DNA of 64,000 bases from Pacificoceanicola sp049803835 (GCF_049803835.1 NZ_JBNAGK010000001.1:310001-374000), one strand, 5' to 3'; positions 52,742 to 61,099 are shown, numbered from the stretch's first letter. The notes: a model not told the origin generated them from the letters alone. Program-made: numbers and translations.

Positions 52742-53503
52742 ATGCAGTTTACGATCAAGGGTCAGACAATCTCGGTCAACGTGCCGACCTGGGCCGGGCT
52801 CGAAGCCCGGGTCGAGGCATGTCTGGTGGATCGAAAGGGCTTCGCGCTGGCGACGATCAACCTCGATCATCTCGTAAAATTAAATACAAACAAGAACTTC
52901 CGGGATGCTTACCTGCGGCAGGATTTCGTGGTTGCCGACGGCAATCCGATTGTCTGGATGTCGCGACTGGCGGGCAAGCCGGTGCAGTTGATCCCGGGTT
53001 CCGATGCCATTCTGCCGCTGTCGAGAATCGCGGCGCGGCACCAGGTGCCCGTTGCCTTCGTCGGGTCGACGGATGAGTCGCTCCAAGCCGCGAAAGCCTT
53101 CCTGGAGACGGTGGTTCCCGGCCTGAATGTGGCACTGTGCCTCTCGCCGCCAATGGGATTCGATCCGCTCGGCGCGGAGGCGGAGGCCGTCTTGCGCCAG
53201 GTCGAAGCCAGCGGCGCCGGGCTGTGCTTTGTCGCCTTCGGGGCGCCGAAGCAGGAAATCCTGTCCGCCTTTGGCCGGGAGATCGCGCCGTCGGTCGGGT
53301 TTGCCTCCATCGGGGCGGGACTTGATTTCTTCGGCGGATCGCAGAAGCGGGCGCCGGAGTGGGCCCGCAGCCTTGCCATGGAGTGGCTGTGGCGCATGGT
53401 GAACAATCCGCGCCGCCTGACTGTGCGATATCTCAAGTGCTTCCTGATTTTGCCCCGGCAGGTGCTGCAAGCGCTGGCACTTCGGGTGCGCAAGGAACTC
53501 TGA
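52742..53503 (+). CDS. WecG/TagA/CpsF-family glycosyltransferase
   Basis: 253 residues. The family motifs ATINLDHLVKLNTNKNFRDAYLRQDFVVADG (with the catalytic-type Thr/Asn/Asp region), VAFVGSTDESLQAAKAFL and VAFGAPKQE are clear, as is the C-terminal membrane-binding appendage rich in Arg and aromatic residues. Enzymes of this family transfer ManNAcA, ManNAc or related sugars to undecaprenyl-linked acceptors early in polysaccharide assembly. Single plus-strand gene between two minus-strand operons. Confidence 0.9.
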   Translation: MQFTIKGQTISVNVPTWAGLEARVEACLVDRKGFALATINLDHLVKLNTNKNFRDAYLRQDFVVADGNPIVWMSRLAGKPVQLIPGSDAILPLSRIAARHQVPVAFVGSTDESLQAAKAFLETVVPGLNVALCLSPPMGFDPLGAEAEAVLRQVEASGAGLCFVAFGAPKQEILSAFGREIAPSVGFASIGAGLDFFGGSQKRAPEWARSLAMEWLWRMVNNPRRLTVRYLKCFLILPRQVLQALALRVRKEL

Positions 53504-53505
53504 CG

Positions 53506-54273
53506 TCAGAGGCGGCGCGGCTTGCGCGTTCGTCGCAGGACCAGATCCTTGATTTTCCCCTTCAGCCCGCGTGGCGGCAGGATCTCGCGGTCCATCTCGA
53601 AGGTGGTGCCGGTGAAGGAAGGGTCGGTCTGCACTGCCAGAGTGACCCCCCATTTCGCGGCCACGGCCGGGTCGAGCCCGTCCGGAATCCCCATGTCCGT
53701 TCGCAGCATTCCGGGCATCCAGTCCGAGATGACGATGTTCGGAAAGCGATCCCCGAGATCCGCGATCAGACTGCGGGTGAGGATGCGCGCGGCCCCCTTC
53801 GAGACGGAGTAAGCGCCCGCAGTCGGCAGCGGGTTGAGGTCCGCGAAGGTGGCGACGTTCAGAATCCGCCCGGTGCCGCGCGGAGCCATGTCCAGCAGGG
53901 CCGCGTGGGTGCAGGCAACGATCCCGCCGAGGTTGGTCTGCACCACCTGCATGAAGTCCTGCGGGGCCGTGTCGAGGAAATCCCGGTGCGGGTAGACCGC
54001 CGCATTGTTGATGAGCAGGGCCAGCGGGCCGTGGGTCTGTGTCAGCCGCGCGAAGGTTGCGGCCACCCGGCCCGCGTCTGACACGTCCAGCGGTTCGGCG
54101 TGGAAAAGCCCGCTTTCGCAGAGCGTTCCGGTCTCGGTCAGCGCCGCAAGCCGACGCCCGGTGCCGACAACGGTAAATCCGCGCCGCGTCAGATCGACCG
54201 CCAGCGCCCGCCCGAGGCCGGAGCCTGCGCCGGTCACGATGGCAAAGCCGTCCTTTGGTGTCAGCGTGGTCAT
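53506..54273 (-). CDS. Short-chain dehydrogenase/reductase
   Basis: 255 residues. TGAGSGLG (14-21), NNAA (89-92), and Tyr155/Lys159 in YSVSK are present; Thr142 replaces the usual catalytic Ser position (NVATFADL), which is worth noting. Basic C-terminal tail (LVLRRTRKPRRL). It overlaps the GMC oxidoreductase gene by 4 bp and is the last gene of the acyltransferase-GMC-SDR unit. Role inferred: oxidation or reduction of a sugar or lipid in EPS modification. Confidence 0.85.
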   Translation of the reverse strand: MTTLTPKDGFAIVTGAGSGLGRALAVDLTRRGFTVVGTGRRLAALTETGTLCESGLFHAEPLDVSDAGRVAATFARLTQTHGPLALLINNAAVYPHRDFLDTAPQDFMQVVQTNLGGIVACTHAALLDMAPRGTGRILNVATFADLNPLPTAGAYSVSKGAARILTRSLIADLGDRFPNIVISDWMPGMLRTDMGIPDGLDPAVAAKWGVTLAVQTDPSFTGTTFEMDREILPPRGLKGKIKDLVLRRTRKPRRL

Positions 54274-55835
54274 GGCAGTGGCTCCTGAAGCAGGATGTCC
54301 GCCACGCGCAGGGCATTGGCGGCGATGGTCAGCGAGGGGTTCACGCCCATGGAGGTCGGCATGAACGACGCATCGGTGACCCAGAGGTTCGCGATGTCAT
54401 GGCTACGGCAGTCCGGCCGCAGGACCGAAGTCTTCGGATCGTGTCCAAACCGCAAGGTGCCGCAGGGGTGGCCGTAGTTCAGTTCCGGCGCGATACCGAG
54501 GAACATCCGCCTGTGCCCCCGGAACGCCTGCCGGATCGCCCGGCGGAAGGCGCGGCGGCGGTGCAGGAGTTCGTCGGCGAAGGTATAGATCACCTGCAGG
54601 CGCTCCGGGTGTGCCGGATCGAAAGTCACGCGGTTCTCCGGGTAGGGCAGGTCTTCCATAAGCCCGACGAACAGCTGCGCCTGGCCGAACAGCCTGGCGG
54701 CGATGGCGGCGGGCAGGCGGGTGAGATGCCGGGCACCGGGGACCCCGGCAAACCGGCTGCGGGCGAGCATCTGGTTCAGGTAGAACACGATCTCGCCGTA
54801 GGCGGCGCGGATGCCCATGGCCTGCACCGTGCCGAACCGGGCCCCGGAGTGGTAAAGATCGCGCAGGGAAATGGCTTTTGTCGCGCCATCTTCCAGCTCG
54901 CCGCCTTTTGGCCAGAGGGCGAATATCTCGTTGAGATGGAACATCAGGTTGCGCCCGACGAGACCGGACGTGTTGGCGAGGCCGGTCGGATGCGCTTCGG
55001 ACGCGGATTTCAGCAGCAAATGCGCCGAGCCAAGTGCCCCCCCGGCGAGAATGTAGCGCTTTGCCCGGAATATCTGCGTCCTGCCGTCGATGCGGGTCTC
55101 GACGTGGGTGATGGCGTTGCCCTCTGTTGCCAGACGGGTGACATCGGCACGGTCGATCAGCGTGGCGTTGCCGGTGGCCAGCGCCGGGTCCACGCCAGCG
55201 GAGCGGCCATCCATCTTGCAGCGTTTCGGACATTTTGTGCCCAGGCATCTGAGGCAATCCGGTACCCGCTCCAGCGCCGTGTGCGCGTGGTAGGGATGCA
55301 GGCCGCCGGCGGACAGGCTGTCCATCAAGGCCTGTTCGGTTGCGTTCAACTGCGGCGCGGCGCGCAAGGGTATCGGAGCTTCGGGCGAGAGCGGATCGGG
55401 GCTGCCATAGACGCGGAACTGCCGTGCGGCGCGGGCGTAATACGGCTCCATCGCTTCAAAGCCCACCGGCCAGCCGCCTGTCGGGTGCGGCCTGCCATCC
55501 GTCTCCTCCAGATCATGCCGTTCGGGCCGTTCCAGCGTTGCGGCATAGAACACCGAGGAGCCGCCCACCCCGGCCCCCAGCGGCGCATGAAATGCTGCGT
55601 CGCGCCCGTTCAGCGTGACATGCAAAGGCTCGGGCCAGAGGCCGCGGGTCAGCCGTGCCTCCGGCACGAATACATCGCTCAGACCATTGACCTCGCTGCG
55701 GAAGCCGGCGGGGCCTTTCTCCAGGAAGAGTACCTTTTGCCCGGCCTCCGCCAGCGCCTGGCCGATCGTGCCTCCACCCATGCCGGTGCCGATGACGATG
55801 GCGTCCCAGGGCGTATCGCTGGCCGGGTGGGTCAT
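54270..55835 (-). CDS. GMC-family oxidoreductase with a four-cysteine motif
   Basis: 521 residues. FAD-binding N-terminus AIVIGTGMGGGTIGQALAEAGQKVLFLEKG, GAGVGGSSVFYAATLERP, and the GMC C-terminal signature HPCGTLRFG and VTDASFMPTSMGVNPSLTIAANALR. An inserted C-x2-C-x4-C-x3-C cluster (Cys194, 197, 202, 206) could hold an Fe-S centre or zinc. It oxidises an alcohol or sugar. It overlaps the acyltransferase gene upstream and the SDR gene downstream by 4 bp each, so the three form one unit. An alcohol-bearing EPS precursor or lipid is a plausible substrate. Confidence 0.87.
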   Translation of the reverse strand: MTHPASDTPWDAIVIGTGMGGGTIGQALAEAGQKVLFLEKGPAGFRSEVNGLSDVFVPEARLTRGLWPEPLHVTLNGRDAAFHAPLGAGVGGSSVFYAATLERPERHDLEETDGRPHPTGGWPVGFEAMEPYYARAARQFRVYGSPDPLSPEAPIPLRAAPQLNATEQALMDSLSAGGLHPYHAHTALERVPDCLRCLGTKCPKRCKMDGRSAGVDPALATGNATLIDRADVTRLATEGNAITHVETRIDGRTQIFRAKRYILAGGALGSAHLLLKSASEAHPTGLANTSGLVGRNLMFHLNEIFALWPKGGELEDGATKAISLRDLYHSGARFGTVQAMGIRAAYGEIVFYLNQMLARSRFAGVPGARHLTRLPAAIAARLFGQAQLFVGLMEDLPYPENRVTFDPAHPERLQVIYTFADELLHRRRAFRRAIRQAFRGHRRMFLGIAPELNYGHPCGTLRFGHDPKTSVLRPDCRSHDIANLWVTDASFMPTSMGVNPSLTIAANALRVADILLQEPLP

Positions 55836-57877
55836 TGCTCGGTGAGGGCGGTCTGCTGGCTGACCCCGGAAAAGACGGGGGCGAAGACGTCACGTACCCG
55901 GAGCGCCGCGGAATTGGTGATGTGGTTGTTGTCGAAGTATTGCCCGGTCCCGTCGTGGACCGCCGAGCAGCTGTCCGCGTCGCAGAAGAACGGCCAGGGG
56001 TCGAGGAACCGGATGCGGCCTTCTTCCGCCAAGGGCAGCCAGGGCGCGTCGGCCAGCGCGGATCGCACCGCGAGCGTGGCGCGGTTGACCGTTGGCGTGG
56101 TCTGCGGCGCCGGGGCCAGCGGCCAGGTGCCGTGCGCGGCCTCGCGGGCGGCCCTGCGGCTGTCGTAGAACGGGATCTCGGGCGGCTGGCGGAGCACGTA
56201 GACAGTCGGGAACCAGGCCGAGAGCTTTTGTACCGTGTGCTTCGCTCCGGAGGCCAGCAGCCGTGCCTGCCCGGTGCCGATATGCTCCGGCACGTCCGTC
56301 GGGTGCAGCGCGATGCGGTTCGCCTCGTCGAGACCGACGCCGGTGCCGGTGGCGTAGTAACTCCAGCGCCCGATCAGCAACACCGTTTCCACTGTATCCA
56401 GCCGGCCAAGCGCCTGTTCGATCTGCTTGTTCGCCTGCGTGCAGGCCACGTCCTGCGCCGCCGTTGCGCTGTTCTCCACCTTGCGCACCCCGAAGATCGG
56501 CGGGCATCCGGCCCGCCAAAGGATCATGCCGGGCACCTCCGCCTCATGCGCGGCAAGGTCGAGGCCTTCCTTGAAGGCGCGGACATGGCTGTCTCCCCAG
56601 ACGAGGATGCGCGGCGGGCCGTCGGGACCGATGGGGCAGACCTCCAGCCCGTCGAGCGGCAGGGTGTCCGCCGTGTAGCAGCGGCTCCAGTCCTGCAGGA
56701 AATCGCCACTGGCGGCGATATGGGTGCGGGCCTCCGGGCCGAAGCGGGCAGGCAGGCCGTTCTGCGTGTAGAGCCAGCCGCCGAGGCCAAGCAGGAGCGC
56801 GGAGGCCAGCGCGGTGCCGCCAAAGACGAACCCGCCCGGCAGGCTGCGCGCCCGCCGCACCGGCGTTTCGACGAAGCGCCATGAGAGCCAGGCGAGGCCG
56901 AAGGAGACCGCCATCCAGACAAGGGATTCCAGCAGGTTGGCGTATCCGTCGCGCAGGTAGGTCGAGAGGGTGAACACCGGCCAGTGCCAGAGATAAAGCG
57001 AGTAGGAGATGGCCCCGACGAACACCGCGTGCCGGTGGCAGAGCATGCGGTTGACCGGGTTTCGGTTCAGCCCGTTGGCAATGACGAGCACGGTGCCGAG
57101 GACCGGCGGCACGGACAGGAGACCGGGGAACAGCGGGCCCGAGGGGATGAGCACGATGGAGGCGAGGATGAGCGTCATGCCGAGCCATGAGAGAACCGCC
57201 CAGCCGCGCCAGGTGCGTCCCGTCTCATAGCCCCAGATCGCCAGCAGAACGCCGCTGAGCAACTCCCACGCGCGGAAGGGGAAGAGGTAGAAGGTGGCGG
57301 TCTGGAAATGCGGGGTGAGCAGGATGCTGCCCGCAAGCGAGGCCGCCCAGACGGCCACGAGCACGCCCAGCAGGCCCCAGCGCCAGCGGGCAAGAAAAAT
57401 GATCAGCAGCGGCAGCAGGATGTAGAACTGCTCCTCCACCGCGAGGGACCAGGTGTGCAGGAGCGGCTTGTCCTCGGAGGCCGCATCGAAATAGCCGGCG
57501 CCGCGAAAGAAGAAGACGTTGGAGAGATACACCGTCGCAGCGATCAGGCTCTTGCCGTATTCGCGGAATTCGAAGGGCAAAAGCAGCGCCCAGCCGACGA
57601 GTGTCGTGACCAGCGCCATGGTGAAAAACGCCGGAGCAAGGCGGCGGAAGCGGCGGATATAGAAGTTTTTCAGCCAGATACGCCCGGTCTGGTCGTATTC
57701 GCGCCAGAGGATTCCGCCGATCAGGAAGCCGGAGATGACGAAGAAGACGTCCACGCCGACAAACCCGCCCTGCAGCGGAAAGCCGAAATGGTAGAGCACG
57801 ACGGACAGCACGGCGACGGCCCGGAGACCGTCGATGTCGCCCCTGTAGGGCAGAGTCTGACCGAGCGGTGCGCTCAC
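55832..57877 (-). CDS. Acyltransferase-3 / SGNH O-acyltransferase (OafA/YrhL-like)
   Basis: 681 residues. The N-terminal membrane domain (about 1-375, ten segments) starts with YRGDIDGLRAVAVLSVVLYHFGF and contains HTWSLAVEEQFY; the C-terminal periplasmic SGNH domain has VWGDSH (Ser430) and DNNHI (Asp649, His652). This is the bacterial O-acetylase layout that carries acyl groups across the membrane onto polysaccharide or LPS. First gene of an operon with GMC and SDR oxidoreductases. The start is close to the end of the divergent gap of the serine-acetyltransferase-like gene. Confidence 0.93.
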   Translation of the reverse strand: MSAPLGQTLPYRGDIDGLRAVAVLSVVLYHFGFPLQGGFVGVDVFFVISGFLIGGILWREYDQTGRIWLKNFYIRRFRRLAPAFFTMALVTTLVGWALLLPFEFREYGKSLIAATVYLSNVFFFRGAGYFDAASEDKPLLHTWSLAVEEQFYILLPLLIIFLARWRWGLLGVLVAVWAASLAGSILLTPHFQTATFYLFPFRAWELLSGVLLAIWGYETGRTWRGWAVLSWLGMTLILASIVLIPSGPLFPGLLSVPPVLGTVLVIANGLNRNPVNRMLCHRHAVFVGAISYSLYLWHWPVFTLSTYLRDGYANLLESLVWMAVSFGLAWLSWRFVETPVRRARSLPGGFVFGGTALASALLLGLGGWLYTQNGLPARFGPEARTHIAASGDFLQDWSRCYTADTLPLDGLEVCPIGPDGPPRILVWGDSHVRAFKEGLDLAAHEAEVPGMILWRAGCPPIFGVRKVENSATAAQDVACTQANKQIEQALGRLDTVETVLLIGRWSYYATGTGVGLDEANRIALHPTDVPEHIGTGQARLLASGAKHTVQKLSAWFPTVYVLRQPPEIPFYDSRRAAREAAHGTWPLAPAPQTTPTVNRATLAVRSALADAPWLPLAEEGRIRFLDPWPFFCDADSCSAVHDGTGQYFDNNHITNSAALRVRDVFAPVFSGVSQQTALTEQ

Positions 57878-58017
57878 GCGGGGGGCCTCTGTGTCGAGGA
57901 CTGGCTCATCACTGCTCCTTCCGGGTCACCGGGTCACGTCGGTCCGCGGCTCCGGGAGCGACCCGGATGTGCGGACAAGGGTTAGCACGTCATGCGCGAT
58001 GCAAACGGCGTGACGTG

Positions 58018-58054
58018 TTGGTATTGCTTTAGGGTTAACTATACCTCAAATCTT
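58018..58054 (+). promoter_or_regulatory. Candidate promoter with shared 15-mer
   Basis: TTGGTA (58018-58023) and TATACC (58040-58045) are 16 bp apart and could be -35 and -10 boxes for the next gene. TATACCTCAAATCTT (58040-58054) recurs exactly at 42431-42445 ahead of the Wzz-like gene, suggesting a shared EPS control site. Confidence 0.4.
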
Positions 58055-58093
58055 GGCGGGAATTGGGCGCAGTGTGGCACGGGAGCGGATTTT

Positions 58094-58624
58094 GTGACGG
58101 ACGAACAGGTCTCCGCCCAGGTGCCCGACTGGAGTCGAGAGGACGTGCGCCGGTTCTGGGATCCGGGACAGAAGCTGCTCAGGGCCTTGCGCCGGTATCA
58201 GGCCGCACAAGCGCGGGGCGGAGTTCTTGCCGCGATTTCAAGGAAGTACTGGGCACTGAACCACCTGTTCTGGTCTACGATCTGCCAGACGGAACTGCAT
58301 CTGAACACGGAGGTCGGCGGAGGGCTCAGGCTCACGCATCCGACCGGCATCATCGTGCATCCGGACGCGAAAATCGGCGTCAATTGCATGATTTTTCACC
58401 AGGTGACGCTGGCCGGTCCGGTGGTTCTTGGCGGGCATGTGGATGTCGGCGCGGGCGCAAAGCTGATCGGGCCGCTGACCGTGGGTGATCATGCGGTGAT
58501 CGGGGCGAATGCGGTGGTCACGCGGGATGTGCCTGCCGGTGCGACTGTGGCGGGCATTCCGGCGCGGGTGATCCGCCAGAAGGTGGCAAACGCATCGGGC
58601 GATAGCCAGCGGGACACGGATTAA
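58094..58624 (+). CDS. Serine acetyltransferase-like (left-handed beta-helix) protein
   Basis: About 176 residues from a GTG with GGAG ahead; a frame open from 57992 is unlikely because it starts before the candidate promoter. The C-terminal half has hexapeptide repeats with the CysE-type stretch LRLTHPTGIIVHPDAKIGVNCMIFHQVTLAG and VGANAVVTRDVPAGATVAGIPARVI. The N-terminal domain is shorter than in CysE, as in polysaccharide-cluster acetyltransferases. It probably O-acetylates a sugar or serine-like acceptor in the EPS pathway. Divergent from the SGNH acyltransferase operon. Confidence 0.83.
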   Translation: MTDEQVSAQVPDWSREDVRRFWDPGQKLLRALRRYQAAQARGGVLAAISRKYWALNHLFWSTICQTELHLNTEVGGGLRLTHPTGIIVHPDAKIGVNCMIFHQVTLAGPVVLGGHVDVGAGAKLIGPLTVGDHAVIGANAVVTRDVPAGATVAGIPARVIRQKVANASGDSQRDTD

Positions 58625-58634
58625 CGCGGCGCAC

Positions 58635-58793
58635 GCCGGGGTTAAGGCGGCGGACTGTGCCGGGCCTGGTGAAATCCGGTCTATATCTTGTGGTGCCCTT
58701 CTTGCAGTCCACAACCCACCTTGGATGCGCCGCCTTCGGGTGGGTGCATTGCTACCGCGTTTGGTACGATTCTGGCCGAGTTTCGTACAGATT
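58635..58793. ncRNA. Possible small-RNA-like conserved intergenic block
   Basis: The 225-bp gap 58625-58849 lies between two 3' ends and has no gene. It shares three ordered pieces with 16111-16262: GCCGGGGTTAAG, ATCTTGT-GT, and the 38-bp element, at similar spacing (about 115 bp from first to last). It also has hairpins TTGTGG/CCACAA (58689-58713) and CCCACC/GGGTGG (about 58714-58744). An autonomous RNA or a duplicated regulatory block is possible. Confidence 0.3.
58756..58793. repeat. 38-bp dispersed element, copy B
   Basis: CGCGTTTGGTACGATT starts at 58756 and CGAGTTTCGTACAGATT at 58777, again 21 bp apart. It matches copy A (16225-16262) at 35 of 38 positions, same orientation, and again lies between convergent genes. 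Contains GATTC, a GANTC methylation-type site, as does copy A. Confidence 0.8.
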
Positions 58794-58849
58794 GCCCCAT
58801 CGCGACTCGCCCGCGCCTGTCAAACCCCGTTGCGCAAGCAAAAAGAGGG

Positions 58850-59365
58850 TCAATCACCCGTGTCGTCCAGAAGGTCGGCCAGTTTGGCCACCGTATTGAG
58901 ATTGCGCATCGTGCCGACGTCCATCGCCTTGAAACGCAGTTTCGACCGGCCCATGCCGTCCGGGTAATGGATGTACACCTCGCGCCCGGCGGCGACGATC
59001 GCCTCGCCCGCCTGCCCTTTCGGTTCCAACGCCGCAGGCTCCGGCTCGGACGGCAGGAACAGCACACCGAGCCGACGCGGGTCAGCTTCCGGGAAAGGGT
59101 TGGACTGCAGCGCCTGTCGCATCCGGGCAGCGCTGCGGATCAGGACACCCACCGGCTTGCCCGCATGGGCGGCCAGCCGCTCTTCCAGGGCCGCACGGAC
59201 GGCATCTTCGCTGGCATCGGTGGCAAACAGCGCATTGCCGCTGGCGATATAGGTCGACACATCGGCAAACCCCGCATCCGCGCACAACGCCCGAAGCTCC
59301 GCCATCGGCAGCTTGCCGGTGCCGCCGACATTGACGGCGCGCAGGAGGGCGCAATAGCGGGTCAT
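58850..59365 (-). CDS. DUF1697 family protein
   Basis: 171 residues. The N-terminus YCALLRAVNVGGTGKLPMAELRALCADAGFADVSTYIASGNALF is the diagnostic DUF1697 opening. The C-terminal half has YIHYPDGMGRSKL and a TMRNLNTVAKL stretch. The family is common and its function is not known. It is not obviously linked to the EPS genes; it sits between the serine-acetyltransferase-like gene (convergent) and manC (divergent). Confidence 0.9.
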   Translation of the reverse strand: MTRYCALLRAVNVGGTGKLPMAELRALCADAGFADVSTYIASGNALFATDASEDAVRAALEERLAAHAGKPVGVLIRSAARMRQALQSNPFPEADPRRLGVLFLPSEPEPAALEPKGQAGEAIVAAGREVYIHYPDGMGRSKLRFKAMDVGTMRNLNTVAKLADLLDDTGD

Positions 59366-59432
59366 CCGTGCAGCATAGGGCCTCCGCGCCGGTCACGACA
59401 AGCGCAGGGAAACCATACCCCGGTCAGAGACT

Positions 59433-59447
59433 TTCTGCATTGCAGAA
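59433..59447. promoter_or_regulatory. 15-bp palindrome upstream of manC
   Basis: TTCTGCA-T-TGCAGAA, a perfect 7-bp dyad, in the 147-bp gap between the DUF1697 gene and manC. A likely operator for a dimeric regulator of manC. The regulator is not identified. Confidence 0.5.
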
Positions 59448-59512
59448 CACGGATTGGCGCGGCAAGGATCATTTGGTAAGCAAGGCCCAAGACGTTCAGG
59501 ACAGGTATTCCC

Positions 59513-60955
59513 ATGGCAATCACCACGATCATTCCGGTCATTCTTTGCGGAGGGTCGGGCACACGGCTCTGGCCCTTGTCCCGCAAGAGCTATCCCAAGC
59601 AGTTTGCCAAGCTTATGGGCGAGGAGACCCTGTTCCAGGCCTCCTCGCGGCGCATGTCCGGTGGCACGGACGCACTGCAGTTCGACAAGCCGATGGTGCT
59701 GACGAATGCCGATTTCCGCTTCATCGTGACCGAGCAACTGGCCGAAGTGGGGATCGACCCGGGTGCGGTTCTGATCGAGCCGGAAGGGCGCAACACCGCG
59801 CCGGCGGTGCTGGCCGCCGCGTTGTTTGCTTCGAAGACCAACCCCGATGCCGTGCTTTTGGTGGCGCCGTCGGATCACGTCGTTCAGGACGTTGCGGCCT
59901 TCCATGCGGCGGTGTCCAAGGGGCTGGAGGCCATCGAGGACGGCAAGCTCGTCACCTTCGGCATCACGCCGACCCATGCCGAAACCGCCTATGGCTACCT
60001 GGAACTCTCCGCCACCCCGAGCGCCGATGGCCGCGCCGTCGCGCTCAGCCGCTTTGTCGAGAAGCCCGACGAGGCGCGGGCGGCGGAGATGGTGCAGGCG
60101 GGTAACTACCTGTGGAACGCCGGGATCTTCCTGTTCCGCGCCGCGGACATCATCGCCGCTTTCGAGACCCACGCCGGCGATCTCTGCGCCCCGGTCAAGG
60201 CGGCGGTCGAGGACGCGAAGACGGACCTCGGCTTCCTGCGGCTGGCGCCGGAGCCGTGGAGCGGGGCTGCGGACATCTCCATCGACTACGCGGTCATGGA
60301 GAAAGCCGACAATCTCGCGGTTGTCCCTTTCGCGGGCGGCTGGTCCGATCTTGGCGGCTGGGACGCGGTCTGGCGCGTGAGCGAACCGGATGACTCGGGC
60401 GTCGTGGCCGAGAACAACGCCACGGCGATCGACTGCCGCGACACGCTGCTGCGGTCCGAGGACCCGAACCTCGAAATCGTCGGCATCGGGCTCGACAACA
60501 TCATGGCCGTGGCGATGAACGACGCGGTTCTGGTGGCGGACATGAGCCGGGCGCAGGACGTACGCAAGGCGGTCTCGGTGCTCAAGAAAAAGGGCGCATT
60601 GCAGGCCGGGCAGTTCCCCAAGGACCACCGCCCCTGGGGCTGGTTCGAGAGCCTGGTGATCGGCCAGCGTTTCCAGGTGAAGCGCATTCTGGTGCATCCG
60701 GGCGCGTCGCTGTCCCTGCAGAGCCATTTCCACCGCTCCGAGCACTGGATCGTCGTCGAAGGCACGGCGAAGGTGACGGTGGACGACGACGTGCGGCTGC
60801 TGACGGAGAACCAGTCGGTCTACATTCCGCTTGGTGCGGTGCACCGGATGGAAAACCCCGGCAAGGTGCCGATGGTGCTGATCGAGGTGCAGACCGGGAC
60901 CTACCTCGGCGAGGATGACATCGTGCGCTACGAGGATGTCTACGCTCGGGGGTGA
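59513..60955 (+). CDS. manC: Mannose-1-phosphate guanylyltransferase / mannose-6-phosphate isomerase
   Basis: 480 residues, the usual size of the bifunctional enzyme. The N-terminal nucleotidyltransferase domain has ILCGGSGTRLWPLSRKSYPKQF and the FVEKPD motif; the C-terminal cupin domain has GWFESLVIGQRFQVKRI, QSHFHRSEHWIVVEGTA and PLGAVHRMENPG. It makes GDP-mannose (and converts fructose-6-P to mannose-6-P) for EPS building blocks such as mannose, fucose or rhamnose derivatives. A hairpin cluster follows its stop. Confidence 0.95.
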   Translation: MAITTIIPVILCGGSGTRLWPLSRKSYPKQFAKLMGEETLFQASSRRMSGGTDALQFDKPMVLTNADFRFIVTEQLAEVGIDPGAVLIEPEGRNTAPAVLAAALFASKTNPDAVLLVAPSDHVVQDVAAFHAAVSKGLEAIEDGKLVTFGITPTHAETAYGYLELSATPSADGRAVALSRFVEKPDEARAAEMVQAGNYLWNAGIFLFRAADIIAAFETHAGDLCAPVKAAVEDAKTDLGFLRLAPEPWSGAADISIDYAVMEKADNLAVVPFAGGWSDLGGWDAVWRVSEPDDSGVVAENNATAIDCRDTLLRSEDPNLEIVGIGLDNIMAVAMNDAVLVADMSRAQDVRKAVSVLKKKGALQAGQFPKDHRPWGWFESLVIGQRFQVKRILVHPGASLSLQSHFHRSEHWIVVEGTAKVTVDDDVRLLTENQSVYIPLGAVHRMENPGKVPMVLIEVQTGTYLGEDDIVRYEDVYARG

Positions 60956-60964
60956 AACCCCGGA

Positions 60965-61001
60965 CCGGGCTCTTGGCCCGGCAAACGCTCCGGGGGAGCG
61001 T
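60965..61001. repeat. Third copy of the dispersed hairpin repeat
   Basis: CCGGGC/GCCCGG followed by CAAACGCTCC-GGG-GGAGCG, nearly the same as the tandem units at 15923-16067 (23 shared bases across the CCGGCAAACGCTCC core), but truncated after GGAGCGT. It again directly follows a gene end. Confidence 0.7.
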
Positions 61002-61016
61002 CACATAACACAAGGA

Positions 61017-61046
61017 AAAGGCCGCGTTTTCGAAAGCGCGGCCTTT
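61017..61046. terminator. Bidirectional terminator between manC and the Wza-like gene
   Basis: AAAGGCCGCG (61017-61026) and CGCGGCCTTT (61037-61046) form a perfect 10-bp stem with a partly self-paired 10-nt centre. T-rich on both sides of the stem; it serves both convergent genes. Confidence 0.8.
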
Positions 61047-61099
61047 GTCTTCTCTGGTTTTCAGATACCTCGGTCGCCGCGCAGAACGCGGCGAACCCC

